DNA of 64,000 nt from Microcebus murinus (GCF_040939455.1 NC_134116.1:74603900-74667899), one strand, 5' to 3'. Shown: positions 35,805 to 48,300, counted from the first letter of the stretch. Notes: generated by a model not told the origin, from the letters alone. A program made the numbers and translations.

Positions 35805-37970
35805 TGACTAAAAAGGCCATGCGTCCAACAGAAATCTAGGCTTGTACCATTCCTCAGATTCTCTCGGTCTTACATCTCTAAGGTCTTTGGCCACTTCTTC
35901 CATTCCAGCCACTGCTGTGCTGACCAGTTCTGCATGGGCCAGTGACCAACTTCTCAAGAGCTTGAGGATGCCTCCCACCCTGGACATGAGGAGCAGCTGC
36001 TTAGTGCCTCACCTCCAGCCGGGGCTTCTCTGCTGGGCTGTGCCGTGGGATACCAAGAGACCACATAGTCTCCATATATGTGCAACCACAAGCGAGGGGG
36101 AGTTCCTGCCTGCGGTGCAAACCTTTGACCAACGGAGGACGATAGGCGATGGATAAACTCTCCTGCTCTCTTCCCCACAGAAGGGCTGTCCCGTGGTGCC
36201 CACAGAGGGCTGTCCCGTGGTGCAGTCCTTCCTATTGCATATCCAAAGATGGTCTTGCAAAGTTGCATCATTAGTTGAGCTTAACCACAAGCAGTGGCCA
36301 GCTCAGTTAGATCCCCTTATGGGCTCTCTCTTCTTCCCTGCGTCTTCCCCCTCTTCCCTCACTCTTCTTTCCTCGGGAATATTAATAGAAGCAGCCCACA
36401 CGCCTTAGCCCCAGGCTCTGCCCTCTAGGGAAGCCAGGCTAAGACACGACTATTGTGCCAGTGATGTCTCCTCTCCAGCCAGACTCCCTCCTCCTCCCCT
36501 TCTGCTTTCTGGGGACCTGCTGGGCCTGGGTGCTTCTGGCTAAGGACTGTAAGAACCAAAGCCAGTCCTCAGGCAGGTTCCAGTGAAGTCCTGCTTGGTT
36601 TGATGCCTTCCAATCTTTTTATCCCGGACAAAATCAGCCTCCCAAATTTAACAAGGTTTCTGGTTATTTCAGGTTAAAAAAAATTGAAAATTAAAAAGTG
36701 ACTTTTTCTAATCAGCTTCAGGCTATGTGCACAAGGTAGATAGGAAACATAAATGAATTTTGTGTTTAGACTTTGGTCCCGTCCCCAGGATATCTCATGT
36801 ATATGCAAATATTCCAAAATCCAAAAAAAATCCTCCAACAAAGGATGCTCAACCCGTGCAGCAAATCCAGATCTGTTCAGAGTTAGAAGTTCAGCATCCA
36901 ACTCAGCAAAGACTATAATTCTGGATCTTGCAACAGCCCATGACTGGTTTCTGCAAAAGCACCATGACGTCTCCCAAAAAGTTAAAAGGATTTAATGTTT
37001 CTTTAAGAATGTTTGCATACATTCTTTAAGCCCATTGACAAAATTGAGACAACCCTGGGGGTTTATAAAATCTGAATTAGAGATCTTAGAACTTTGTTTT
37101 ATAAAAGTACCATCCTTCCCTAAATCTTTCATGACCTATCTGATATATACAACTCTAATTTTGCAATAAAACTGAATTCTTTTCCTCTTGAAATTTGTTT
37201 CCTTAAATCAGAATAACCCATTTCAATTCCCACCTGTGGTTTGAGAGCCTGTGGAGCCATTCTATGTCATTCTGTTTAAACTTGCCAGCATTAATTTAGC
37301 AAGCCATTTCCCATAGCAAAGATATCCTTGGTCACTTTTTTTGGATTTAAGCTGCACTAAAACCTAAGGAAATATTGAAACCTTGGAAGAAAGCAGTAAC
37401 TTTTCTTCCTCCTTCTTCTAGATCTAAGGGTCCCTGGTCACTCCCGAATTACTCCCATCAACTAAAGCCGCCATCTACTGATTACGTATCATTTGAAGGA
37501 AGCACAATTATTCTAAGAATGAACCACCCGTAAGTGACGACTTTTCTACGCATTCCCGATGAGATGACTTTGAGGCTCGAGATCTGTGCCGTCTACCCAG
37601 TCACACGCAGCCAGCCCTGTGTGCTCAGAGTGTGTTGTCAACAAGAGTTACATCACAGCTGCCAGCGGAGGGTGTGCCTGGCAGGCTGGCACCAGCTTCC
37701 TCTGGGGCCCTGCGTGTTCAGAAGGAGCAGGATAAACCAACAGTGCCAGGGGTGATAGGTAAAATTCAGCCCCAACTTTAAAAGTTATTCTGAGGGGAGA
37801 AAAAAAAAATCTCTTCTCCCTCCCTTCCCTTGGCTTCCCTTGGCCGGTGCTTTCCTCACCCTGGGAAATGTGTTTGCTCTGCCCAGCCCCCGCTCTGCTC
37901 AGTCTCACAACTCAGCCGGATTTTCTGCTGAGCCAGCCAGTGGGAGCAAACACCACGGTCCACGGCAAAC
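35805..37970. other. Non-coding DNA, no gene recognised
   Basis: A partial tandem duplication at 36182-36223 repeats 'gggctgtcccgtggtgc'. The stretch 36600-37400 is AT-rich with no named repeat. The segment 37530-37900 is GC-richer and has a poly-A run at 37800-37809. Frames are short and overlapping. Confidence 0.45.
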
Positions 37971-37972
37971 GC

Positions 37973-38014
<42 letters not shown>
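37973..38014. repeat. (GT)n microsatellite
   Basis: About 20 uninterrupted GT units, the head of a much longer GT-rich array. Confidence 0.97.
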
Positions 38015-38017
<3 letters not shown>

Positions 38018-38775
38018 AGCACGTGTTTGCGCGTGCGTCACTGTGTGTGTGGTGTGAGTGTACTTGTGTGGTATATGTGTGTGGTGTGAGTGGGTGGCAT
38101 GTGTGTCTCTGTGTGTGAGTGTGGTGTGTGTGTTTGTGCTCTCTGTGGTGTGGTATGCATGTTTGTGTGTGGTGTGTGTTTCTGTGGTGGTGTGTGTCTG
38201 TGTGTAATGTGGGTGTGCATATTTGTGTGTGATATATGTGTCTGTGTGTGTTATGTGTGTGTTTGTGTGTGGTCTGACTGTGTGTGTGCCCATGTTTGCA
38301 TGTAATATGAGTGTATATGTGGCATATGTGTGTTTGTGTGTGGTATATGTGTGTCTGTGTGTCTGTGTGTGTTTGTGTTCTATAAATGTGTTTTTGTGTG
38401 TGTCTGTGTGTCTGAGTTTGTGGTGTGAATATGTTTGTGTGTAATACAGTGTGTGTGATGTGTGTGTTTGTGTGGTATATGTGTGACTGTGTGTCTGTGT
38501 GTGTTTGTTTGTGTTCTCTATGTGTGTTTTTGTGTGTGTCTGTTTGTGTGTCTGTGTTTGTGGTGTGAATGTGTTTGTGTGTAATATAGTGTGCGTGATG
38601 TGTGTGTTTGTACGTGGTATGACTGTGTGTGTATGTCCGCGTTTGCATGTAATATGAGTGTGTGTGCGGTGTGTGTGTGTGTGGTATAAGTGTGTGTGAT
38701 GTGAGTGTGTTTGTGTTCTCTTTGATATGCATGTTGGCATGTGGTGTAAGTATCTGTCTGTGTGTCTGCGTGTCG
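38015..38775. repeat. GT-rich satellite-like array with higher-order repeats
   Basis: Roughly 760 bp of imperfect TG-rich sequence. Longer units recur: 'ttctataaatgtgtttttgt' at 38378 and its relative at 38514 (136 bp apart), and 'tttgcatgtaatatgagtg' at 38295 and 38642 (347 bp apart). It yields 357- and 370-codon His/Thr-rich frames on the minus strand (37856-38929 and 37905-39017). These are translations of CA repeats, not proteins. Confidence 0.92.
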
Positions 38776-39159
38776 CTTTCCCTCTGGTCTTCCTCCAGCA
38801 CCAGGAGCCCACACAAGCCACACTTCCTAAAGCAGAACCCCATGCGCACCCCACTCCAAGGAACTGCAGCAAAAGAAGAAAGGAAACCCCCCTCCGCAGT
38901 CGGAGAGCCCGAGCAGAGAAGGAGGCCAAGATTCACCCCTTCCTCCCAGGCCTCCCCTGCGAGCGAGAAGGTAGCCTTACTGAGCACCGTGCCGCGGTCT
39001 TGAGCGTGGTGACTCATCTGTGCCCTTCCGGTTCTCCTTCATTAGGAGAAGAACGTGCTTTTCTGTGTTTAATTAATGCCAGCGATTCGGGAGTTCCAGA
39101 GAGGTGGGTCCTAATTAGCCAAGTAGGGTTTCCACCACCCAGAAAGCCCGCCAGGGAGG

Positions 39160-39400
39160 GTTACGGCTGCTCGAGTCGCAGCCCCAGGAGCCCGAGCTGG
39201 ACCAGGGTAGGGAGGTGCAGTTTTGCTGTCAGTCACCACCGAGACAACCCGAGAAAGGGTTGCGACACCAGGGGCTAAAGCCCTGAGCACCGGCTTCCTT
39301 GTCCGCAAATTGAGGGCGCTGGATCTCTGCCAGCGCACACACGCGCGACTCCAGGAGGTCCGTCAGCGCTGGGTCCGCGCTAGGAAGTCCCCACTGGGAA
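39160..39400. promoter_or_regulatory. CpG cluster next to homeodomain-like motifs
   Basis: About 20 CpGs lie in roughly 240 bp, including 'cagcgcacacacgcgcgact' and 'cagcgctgggtccgcgc'. Two TAATTA-containing sites lie just upstream (39068-39119). This is the composition of a possible enhancer or weak promoter; function is not shown. Confidence 0.35.
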
Positions 39401-39472
39401 GCTGGGTTAACACGCAGCTTGCAGGCTTGGGCCTGAGAAAGCCAGTGGCATCGCTAAGGGAAATAATAGAGC

Positions 39473-39508
39473 AGGGGGGGGGGACGGGGGGGGACGGGGG
39501 GGGGGGCT
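39473..39508. repeat. G-run with four or more G tracts (quadruplex-prone)
   Basis: Three long G tracts are separated by 'ac', the longest about 11 G. Any strand with this many G tracts can form a G-quadruplex. Length here may also be affected by assembly error in homopolymers. Confidence 0.9.
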
Positions 39509-41866
39509 ACCTGCTTCCGTGGAATAAATAGGGTTTTTAATGAAAGAAGGGTAAGCCCCAAGCCAAATGACCTCGCAGCCATTCAGGTCTAGCTCCTGCA
39601 TAATCCTTTTTGCTTATCCATCTCAGTAAAGGATTTAAAATTAGCAACTTCCAGTTTAGATGGGTTTGAGGGTCACTGTTTTTTTTCCTCAGAGGAGTAT
39701 GGCCATGTAAGTCTTATTTTCAACTGTGCGAAGCATTGTGGCAGGAGTGGCAGGCAGGAGCGGTGGGTGTGCAGCCGCGTGGAGGTCTCAAGCCTGATGC
39801 CCTAAGGCTCCCAGCCAGAGTCCTTCCCGGAGAGTCCTTCCTCCGGCACCAGGGAGCCCTGCCTGGCAGAGGGCTGCCCTCCCCCGCCGGAGCCAGCGCT
39901 GGGTAGCTGGGGGCATGATGAGCAGGCTGGGCTCCCTGCTCTGTTTGTTTGCATTCCATTTGATGAGGCAGCTGGCAAACCCTCTCCACCGGCTCAGCTG
40001 CGTGGTGAGCTGACTGCGGCTACAGGCTCGGATGTGCTCAGAGGGGGTGGCCTGGAGCTCACGGGATCATCACCTGCCTCCAGCCAGGAATTCCATCTGT
40101 CCCAGTGGCACCCAGGATGTGAGGGAAGCATGGCCTCATCCACTCCCAACCACTCCCAAATGGATTTCCTCCTCCCTTTCTGGGGTGGGGGGAGAGGGGA
40201 GACAGGAAAGACATAGCATCACCAGGCACTGAGCGTTTTCAGCAAGCAGAGCCTCCCGTGAAACAGGGGGATGGGAAGTCTTTGAGTGACTGCTGGGTAG
40301 CAGTCCAGGCTGATAAACCCAGCTGGAGAGGAGCAAGACAGGATGCCCGGCAGGAGGCGCTTGACCTCTCTTGGCTCCAGAGACAAAGGGTGTAACTAGG
40401 AAGTGGGGTTCTGAGCCCCAGGAAGGACTCCAGGAGTCTGACTCAGATGCTGTTATTGAAAGGTGTTGATTAGGGGAGTGGCTAAAACGGGAGAAATCCC
40501 GAGTCACCCCGTGGCCATGTGACACCACAACCGTGTACTTAGTGAGATTGTGCCTGCGCCCCGAGCCATTTCCTGATCCAAAACAAATATTTGAGATTGA
40601 AGAGCGGAGTAAAGCTGCAGAATGTTTTGTAGATTTTTCGCATTTTCTCTGCTGCAACTAGAGGCCTTGGAGAGCCTTGTTTGTGGCAGTCCATGCAAGA
40701 ACCTTGTTTCCGTGGGTAGTTTGCACCGAAAGCCAGTGACTTCATACATTACGAATGTCCTCTCTGGCTGGCTCCCTGGTCTCCACTTGCTCTTCTGTTC
40801 TGGTTGTATAATTGGTCCCTGCACAGAATTTTCAAAAGCATCCCCCCCAGACTAAGGGACAAGGGGTATATGGCCCGGGAACAGTCTCTTCTCCAGCCCT
40901 GCAGGCCGCACTGATGCTAGCCTGGCGCCCTCCACCTCAAAGGAGGAGTTTGGCAAACGCAAGGCTGTTGGAAGGTAGAGGTGCTCGTCCTACCTCTGTC
41001 ACTGGCAGGATATGTGATCGGAGTGACTGACTTACCCTCTGCGGCTATCAGTCTCCCAACCTGTGAAAATTGTGTCCAAGGTCCCTATCCCACTAAACTT
41101 TTAAGCTCAAATGTGTCTGGAATAGACACTCGGGAACACCTTAAAGTCTGATGTGGGCTCTGAGTCCTCTTGGGGCGGGTGTGCCCTGTCCTCTACCTCA
41201 GCCAGAGCTCGGGCTCTGGAGCGAACGGAGCCAGTCCTCAGAATCACCTTGACATTGCACGGACCTTTCTTGTGGGTTTTTAAGTCACATTCTCTGGTCT
41301 ATTAGAAAAACAACAGCAACCACCAGAGACCATCCAGAACTAGAAAAGTCTAAGGGAACAAGGAAAGAGGCGACCTAAGGGGACAGGGCAAAGGGTGAGT
41401 TCTTCAGACCAATTGCTTCACAGCAATCATCTTGCCACTGAGCTTTCATGTTTCCAGTGCCAATGTCTTCCAAAACACATTCTCTCTCTCTCTCTCCCTC
41501 TCTATTCAGAGATCACATTTCCTCTGCCTTTTGGCATTATCTGCCACGTCTCAAATTTAATCAGCCCTTTTTTTTTTTTCCTCCATCTTGGCAAAAGAAC
41601 CACAGGGCTTGATTCTTATTAGACTAAAGTTACATAAGTCCTGCCGTTCAAAGAGGGAATTGAGTCAGCAGGACGGCCCTGACTAAGCATTCCCAGGTTG
41701 GCCATAGAGGGGCCGAATCTCCGGTCCTTATTTTGGCCTAATTCCCGCTGAAATCCAATGCCCAGTAAGAACAGCAAGCTTTGTACATATAATTATGAAC
41801 AAAGGTTTTTAAGAGGCTAGAGGGCAAGAAGTAGGGATCTACATCTCCCTATCAGGAATTAGCCCA

Positions 41867-42035
41867 TGCGCATTATTGTAATCGCCCGATTGTGCGGGCA
41901 CGGGCGGCAGGCAGCCCATCATCCCGAGCCCATCCTCTGCTCGGCCATCCCACGCCCGGCCCGTGGCATCGCGCCACCTCCCACAACGGGGCCGTGGGGG
42001 AGAAATGACACTTGGAAGGATGTCGCGTGTTCTTC
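41867..42035. promoter_or_regulatory. Short CpG cluster with NRF1-like site
   Basis: About 14 CpGs lie in 170 bp. At the left edge, 'cccatgcgcattattg' resembles an NRF1 half-palindrome (gcgcatgcgc). It is shorter than a typical CpG island. No transcript is evident. Confidence 0.35.
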
Positions 42036-42337
42036 ATCCCCTGCTACTCACCGCAACCTCGTGTTTTTATTACTTAGCATTTTATGCAGTAAGTTACCCT
42101 GAACAAGTGCTTTGCTGTCAGGGAAATAAAAAGGGAAAGCAGGAGGTGTTAAAAACGCTGCGTCATCGTGGCAGCGTGGAGGGCGTGCGCAGCGGTGGCT
42201 TTAGAGAACAAGGTGGACTGGGTGTTAGCAGGCACGGTAATGTAGAGATTGGGTCCCCACAAATTGCAGCTCTTTGCTCCAGAAAGGCAGGGCCAAAAGG
42301 GCACGCGATAGAAACAGTAAGTGCTCTAATGACTTGC

Positions 42338-42512
42338 AGAGGTTCCCAATCCTGGCTCCACATGAGAAAAATCGTGGGGAATAAAAATGAGTCACAGCCT
42401 GCCCTGCCCACCAGAGGAGGCTCCCTGGAGGGGGGGCTCAGGCACTAACACTTGCCCAGGCTCTGCAGATGATCCTGAGGCACGAAGGGCTGGGAGCACC
42501 GAAAAATAGCGA
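42338..42512 (+). repeat. MER5A hAT-Charlie non-autonomous transposon
   Basis: The left part 'gcagaggttcccaatcctgg' continues 'ctccacatgagaaaaatc'. The right part 'cttgcccaggctctgcagat' continues 'gatcctgaggc'. These follow the MER5A layout: a left end like 'gtggttctcaaccttggctg' and an inner segment before the right terminus. It is diverged, and its ends are not exact enough to read a target duplication. Confidence 0.65.
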
Positions 42513-42514
42513 GC

Positions 42515-43265
42515 ACTGTTTTCTTCACTGAAGAAGTGAGTTGGGAAATGCTCCAAAAGCTGAAAAAAAAAAAGACCGTTAAAGTATTCAATAAATAAGA
42601 TACGATTCTCGTATAATATCGAAGATAGCAGCAACTAACTCTCCTTATCCATCAAGTTGCACGCTAAAGGGTTTACTTGCATAAATTCACTTAATTCTGA
42701 TAATAATGAGGGTGTGAGTTCGTACACAGGTGGAGAAAGATTTCTCAACAAAAAGATTAGAATTGTTTTAAGGAAGAAAAGTTTATTTTACTTCTCCAAT
42801 GGGGAGAAGGGCACAATATGAAGGAAGAAGTGTTGGCCCTGAATAGAAGCTGAGGATTTTTATGGGGACAAAGAGAAGAGAGAAAAGAGCCGGTTGTGGC
42901 TGTCAGCTAATAACAGAAGTGGCTGTGAAGCTGCTGCCTCTGCTTTTTTTTTTTTTTTTTTTTCCTTTTTTCTTCTCTGTGACGCTGGTTTATCAATGTC
43001 CTTGAAATGTGCCCTGGAGAGACCTGGGGCAGGGGGCTCACAGCCCGCTGTCCACTTAGGGCTCTTCGAGTCTGTGAAAATGAAACTCTCAGATAAAACA
43101 ATTTTAATCTTAAAGACAAACGAGTTGTGTCCCACGTAGCTGATCAAACAAAATAAACGGCAGTTGTGCTGTGAGTTTTCTCTACAAAGAGGCAATTATG
43201 TGCTGTGAGTTTATTCCTCTTACTTTTGTTAGACAGTTAATTTTTCTCTGTTAGCTAGCTTATTA
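42515..43265. other. Possible degraded LTR or retroposon, plus poly-T
   Basis: From about 42770 the text 'gaagaaaagtttattttact', then 'ggggagaagggcacaatatg', has the look of an antisense LTR. A 20 bp poly-T lies at 42944-42963. I could not identify a family, and this may be unique sequence. Confidence 0.25.
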
Positions 43266-43269
43266 GCAA

Positions 43270-43395
43270 GGACATCCTTTCAGTAATCCCCATGAAGGAC
43301 ATACCATGATTGGACCCATTTTACAGATAAAGACACCAAGGCTTGGATGCAGTTAACTTGCCCAAGGCCATCACATTGAGATCTAGCATGCGAAA
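43270..43395 (+). repeat. MIR SINE fragment
   Basis: 'acccattttacagataaaga' followed by 'caccaaggcttggatgcagt', 'taacttgcccaaggccatca' and 'cattgagatct' is the MIR core and right part in sense orientation. Confidence 0.85.
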
Positions 43396-43399
43396 GGCA

Positions 43400-46300
43400 C
43401 ACGCACCTAGGTAGCAAAGGAAATGCCAAGATAAATAAGATATAGGCGGACCTTCCAGTTGAGGTCCAAATGATTAAAAGTCCAAAACAGAATGTGACAA
43501 CTGTCATAGAGCTACAAAGTGTGAAGGAACCACAGGAGAAGGAGGAATAGTAAAGGCTTCATAGCAGAGTTAAGCCGAGCCTTGAAGAACGAGCCCAGGA
43601 TCTGGTTAGGCAGCGAGGACCACGGGCTTGTGGCAGAAGGAGGATCTCCAGGGAGACAGCAGCTGAGAACCTGCAAATGGCCTGGTTGGGTGAGGTTTTG
43701 TAAAGGCGGTATAAGCCTAGGAAAGTCCTAAACTGGGGATCTTGAATGCAATCTAGAAGGCAACAGGGCACCCCCACAGGTATCTGAACAGGGTGTGCAA
43801 CGGCAGTGTTTCAGGAGGAGCCAGCCAACCTGGGAGCTCTCGGGAGGCCTTCTCCAGGGGAATGACACAGGCCCAGCCCCCTGGGCTCTCGGCAGGCCCC
43901 AGAACAAGGAAAGAAAGCCAAAGACATCCAGGAAGACATTAGCACCCAGCCCTAACGTTTGATCTTGCCGGCACTGGACTTCTCTCCACGCTCCTGCAAA
44001 ACCTACCTCATTGTCAGGAACCACACCCCTGGCCCAGTCGGGCCACCCAACTACCCCAGTGTGTCATGTTTTTCCTTGTTAGCTGTGGTTGCTGTTACAG
44101 TGTTTGAATGTGAAGGCGATGTACAGCTCCCTTCTCTACGTAGTCTGGATTCCTGTCGCTCACGTATTTATTCAGTCGTTGTGCTTTTTCTCTGTGTCTG
44201 TGATGACACGTGATATTTGATTTTTCATCGAGGAAGGAGTGGAAAACATGAGAATACAGGTTGTTGAGCCAGGTGTGACTTCCTTGCATTTCCATAGGCA
44301 GAGCATTTCAAACTTGTCACTGGAGAGCCTCAACTGGGATTCCGGGGGGTTTCTTTTCAGTTCTGGGTCTTACCTTAAAATTTCATGTAAATCCTGCATA
44401 CTCACAGTATATCCAGCCCTCCCTGTCATGATGCACCAGGTGTATCCTGTGGCTTTGGTGGTGACCCGGGGCTCACCACCATGGACCTCTCTTTGACAAG
44501 AGGCCATCCTGATCATTTCAGTCTAGGACAGGATTATTGCTTTGCACATGAGTCACTTGTGTCTATTTCACTCTGATCAAAGGAAGCCTTTAAACCTTAT
44601 TTAGTTTTTTTTTTTTTTACCGTATAGGTTAACAATTGGCAGATAGCAGCATACATGCTGTATTGACCGCTCGGTGGGAAAACACGCTCTTCAATAGAAG
44701 ATCCCTTGGTCCACGCAGATAGACTGACACTGAAGTCCAATCACCCTCTCCACAGTGCGGAACCTACACGTGGGGAGGCGGAAGAGGGAAGAGGAGTTTT
44801 GGAGAGGAGAGAGGGGCTTGGTCGTTTGACCCATGCAGGTTGGCAGCAGGAAATTATCCTTGATCGATAATCTTTGTGTAAAATAGGTACGTTCTTAAGA
44901 GCTCCATCTTCACACAGTAACACTGCTTGCTCCAGAGGCTCGTGACCTCCAGGTGCAGCTTCAGTTGCTTCCTCCCAAATCATCAGCTTCTGACCCCAAC
45001 ATGTTCTTTTCAGCTCAGCTTCTCTGTTATTTCCCTCCTTTATCCCATCCTCGTGAAGGAGCTAAGAGTGCGTTCCTACTCTGTCTGTCGCTTCTCAGTT
45101 TTCTCCAGAGATGTTGCCTCCTTGACATAGTATTAATATCAGGGTTCCCCTAAACCCTGCCTCCCTTTTCTTTGCTGGGACTGCACGAGGGCCTTCTCCT
45201 CCCCAGAGCTGGGCATCTTCTTGCTCCCCCAGGGCCAGGCTGTGTATGGCGGGGCTTGCCTTACCTGGGCCACAAGGAGGCTCCTCCCACAGAGCCCTCC
45301 TGCCCCGGAGGGAGCTTCTCCAGCTCTTCCTGCCCCCAAACCTGCTCTGGGGCTCCTGCCCTGACCTCAGTACAGCTCTCCCGACCGCGAGCTACCACGG
45401 CTGCTTGTGGTTTAGGGTTCATTCTAAGTGTTCCCATTGCTAGCCCATCCATTTTCTTTCCTGGTCAAGCTAAGTTAGAGCAGATAAAATATTTAGTCAC
45501 TCATTAAATATTTCTTGCCTTGGATATGCCTCTATCAGAGATCTGTAGTCACAGAAACACACACATGAGCCAAGAAGAAAAAATCGTGTGGCAGCTGCCC
45601 AGCTCTCCTCTCCTGCCACCCGCTTCCTGTTTACTGCCTAAGACTTGATGAACCTGTACCTGCTACCGTCCAGGGCACATCAGAGTCACCGAAAGCCCTG
45701 GGAGGTGACTATTTTGATATGGAGGGGAGAGAATTGCTCCTCTCAACCCTTGGGGACAACTTTAGGACCATCACTGGCCAGGGTTATGTCCTGCCCCAAG
45801 GGGTTGGGGAGAGACTGGGAGGAAGCCGACAGGGAGCGTGCGCACAAACAGTCTTGGAAATAACGCACATGCAGCCTCTCAGCGCGGGGAAGGTGGCACG
45901 AAGTGTCACTGAAGAGAGCTGTCATGCGTTGGAACTGCCTGAACATAATAAACGATCCTGAAAGGGACACTTTCAGGGGCCACTTTGGCCATAGTTGTAG
46001 CCGTTGTTGGATCTGTTACCTGAAGTCAGGGTTGGATACAGGCAGATGGCAGGGGAGAGGGCCTGGAAGCAGAAGGGAAAATACTGGTCTCCAACGAGAG
46101 GGATTTGGGAGGAGAAGGAGAAATAAACTCTCCAGGTCAAATGAATGGAGAACAACTACCCAAAGGCCAAGTGTCGGGTGGGCTGAGGCCTGATCATGGA
46201 CCCTGGGCAAGCCCTTCAGTTCCTTGCAGGAGGGATGCAAGCCACGCCAGGGGTAGGGTCTCAGCACCACCTGAGGTTGGTGGGTCAAGCAGCAACGGCA

Positions 46301-46965
46301 GAGAGGTGGCAGAGCCTCACTGAGGAGAGACCACAGAGCAGATCCCAGCCGGCAGGGCTCTCTCTAGACTCCGTTCCCCCCAGCTCCCAGAGTTTCCGCT
46401 CACAGTCGAAGATAATTACCGGAGATGCAATGGCGAGGAGGCGGCATGGCTTATATTCTAGCTGCCCACCATCAGCTTTTCTAGAAAGCAACTTTAACAG
46501 TTTCTACCCAACAGTGAAAAATTGTAAATGGTCATTTCTTTCCAGAAATACAGGTAATTTCCTGAGGAGCGTATCCAAACCAGCGAACCTTTGTTTCTGG
46601 GTTCCATGCCTTGGTTAGATGGGCCAGTTAAAAGAATCAGCAGGGAGAGCCGTTTAGAACGGGCCCTGTTGCTGAACACCCTTCACGACAAGAGGCTGGA
46701 GTCGCATCGTACAGAGATCCTCTGGGGAAGCCAGGCCTTTACTGACGCTGGCCAGAACGGGTCACCATTCTCTACCTGTGAATGGGATTTCTCGTTGTCA
46801 TGGTTACAGTTAACGGAAATTCAGTTCAACATGATGACACATATATACATCAATGGTGACATCAGATTTGACCCTTCTATGTGTGGAAAGAAACAATGAT
46901 GGATGCCTCTATCTATGGAGGTCCTGGGAGGGCTTTCGGAAGCCCCATGCGGCTTTGGGCGTCCA
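43400..46965. other. Non-coding DNA, no gene recognised
   Basis: Segments at 43525-43830 resemble an unnamed old mammalian repeat ('gagccttgaagaacgagccc', 'ggggatcttgaatgcaatct'). A poly-T run lies at 44609-44620. Many overlapping frames lack domains. Nothing here supports an exon. Confidence 0.45.
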
Positions 46966-46969
46966 TGCA

Positions 46970-47110
46970 ACCACTTAATTCACAGTTATTGGGGCCCACT
47001 GCATGGCAGGCGCTACGCTGGCACTAGTGATATCGACACGAATAACCCAGTCTCTGCCCTTAGGGAGCTTGGAATCCAGAAGGAAAAATTAGACCAAGTC
47101 TGCCACCCAG
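46970..47110 (-). repeat. Old mammalian repeat fragment (L2-like), antisense
   Basis: The pattern 'cactgcatggcaggcgctac', 'gctggcactagtgatatcga' and 'gtctctgcccttagggagct' matches the widespread 'tatgtgccaggcact' / 'ctgccctcatggagctt' repeat, antisense. The family name is uncertain. Confidence 0.55.
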
Positions 47111-47210
47111 GGTCAGGGCTTCGTGACCAGGAGGTACTGCAGAGCCCAGCCCAAGAGGAAACACGCTCGAGACAAGCTGGGCTGGCTGGTTTGGGCTGCA
47201 GCAAACAGAG

Positions 47211-47686
47211 TGCGTTAGTTTCCTGTTGCTCTTATAACAAATTTCCACAATATTAGTGGCTTAAAACAGCACGTATGTACTGTCTTACAGCTCTACAGGT
47301 TAGAATGCTGACATGGGTTTCAAAGGACTAACGTCGAGGTGTCGGCAGAGCTGAGTTCCTTCCTAGGGGCTGAAGGGGGACCCCACGCACTTGCCCCCTC
47401 CAGCCGCTCGGGCTGCCCTCTTTCCCCGGCCCACGGCCCCTTCCTCCAGCTGCAGAGCCAGCTACGCTGCTTGCTGCTGACCATTCTTCCCCAGCCTGCC
47501 TCCCTCTCACTCCAGAGATCGTCTCTAAGAACCCACGCGATGAGATTGAGCCCACCTAGGTAATCCAAGCTGATCTCACCATCTCAGGGCCCTGCATTTA
47601 ATCACATCTGCAAGTAAAGTAATACATTCACCGGTTCTAGGGATTAGGACGTGGACATCTCTGGGGACCATTATTCTGCCTGCTGA
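47211..47686 (-). mobile_element. MLT1 solo LTR (ERVL-MaLR), antisense
   Basis: On the + strand it starts 'tgcgttagtttcctgttgct' and continues 'cttataacaaatttccacaa' and 'tggcttaaaacagcacg'. It ends with 'taatcacatctgcaagtaaa', 'ggattaggacgtggacatct' and 'ggaccattattctgcctgc'. This is the reverse complement of the full MLT1 LTR order. About 476 bp, without internal sequence. Confidence 0.9.
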
Positions 47687-48184
47687 CGTATGTATTCCTC
47701 TTGCTCTTTTGCTTTCCCAGTCATTACCCCTTGGAGATGCTGTCTGATATCGAAAGGCCGTTGTCTGGGGTGGCGGGGGCTGGGATATATGGGGCAGAGC
47801 TGGGGGAGGAGGACGGTTGTTTTGATATCCCCTGGGGGAGGACTGTGCAGTTGGGGAAAGACTCAATTTCATATTTATATTTGAAAGAAATAGAAAAGTC
47901 GTGTCACATGATGCAAACTACAGAAGGCGAAGCTCCGCCCAATGTGCTTGGCCAGCAGAGCGGCGGGAGGAAGCTCAGTCCTCCTGTTACCTAGGACAGG
48001 AGCAGGGCCCAGCGGTGGGGGTGGGGGTGCGGAGGACTTGTCCCTGGCGGTTGTATCAGACTCTTTCAAAAGAAGATGGAAAAGCACCAAGTTGGGCCCG
48101 AATAAAGGTTCTAACTAACCTCTCCACGCCCACGCTCTGCCCACTCTAACCCATTTTTTATTTTGTCCCACCCAGTCATGGGTT

Positions 48185-48300
48185 CCCTTGAAAAGCTCTT
48201 TGCTAAAGTGTCTCATTCGTAGCAGCTCCAGAGCTGTCACCGGCAATGGCTGGCACAGGGCGGAGCCTCAGTGAGTGTTTGCTGAATGAATGGAATAAAC
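48185..48300 (+). repeat. L2 LINE 3' end
   Basis: 'ggcaatggctggcacagggc' followed by 'ctcagtgagtgtttgctgaa' and 'tgaatgg' is the terminal L2 motif with its GAATGAAT tail. Confidence 0.8.

Larger units (their letters stand above)
38790..42330. other. Non-coding DNA with CpG clusters and simple sequence
   Basis: Holds a CpG cluster at about 39160-39400, a G-run at 39473-39507, a TC-rich patch at about 41480-41506 and another CpG cluster at 41867-42035. A homeodomain-type AT-rich stretch (tttaattaatgcc and tcctaattagcc) is at 39068-39119. A 173-codon minus frame at 40136-40657 has no domain. No exon is supported. Confidence 0.45.

Noticed and set aside
37856..39017. Long (357- and 370-codon) His/Thr-rich frames on the minus strand
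   Set aside because: They are translations of the CA-rich strand of the GT array; low complexity, with no domain and no conserved start context.
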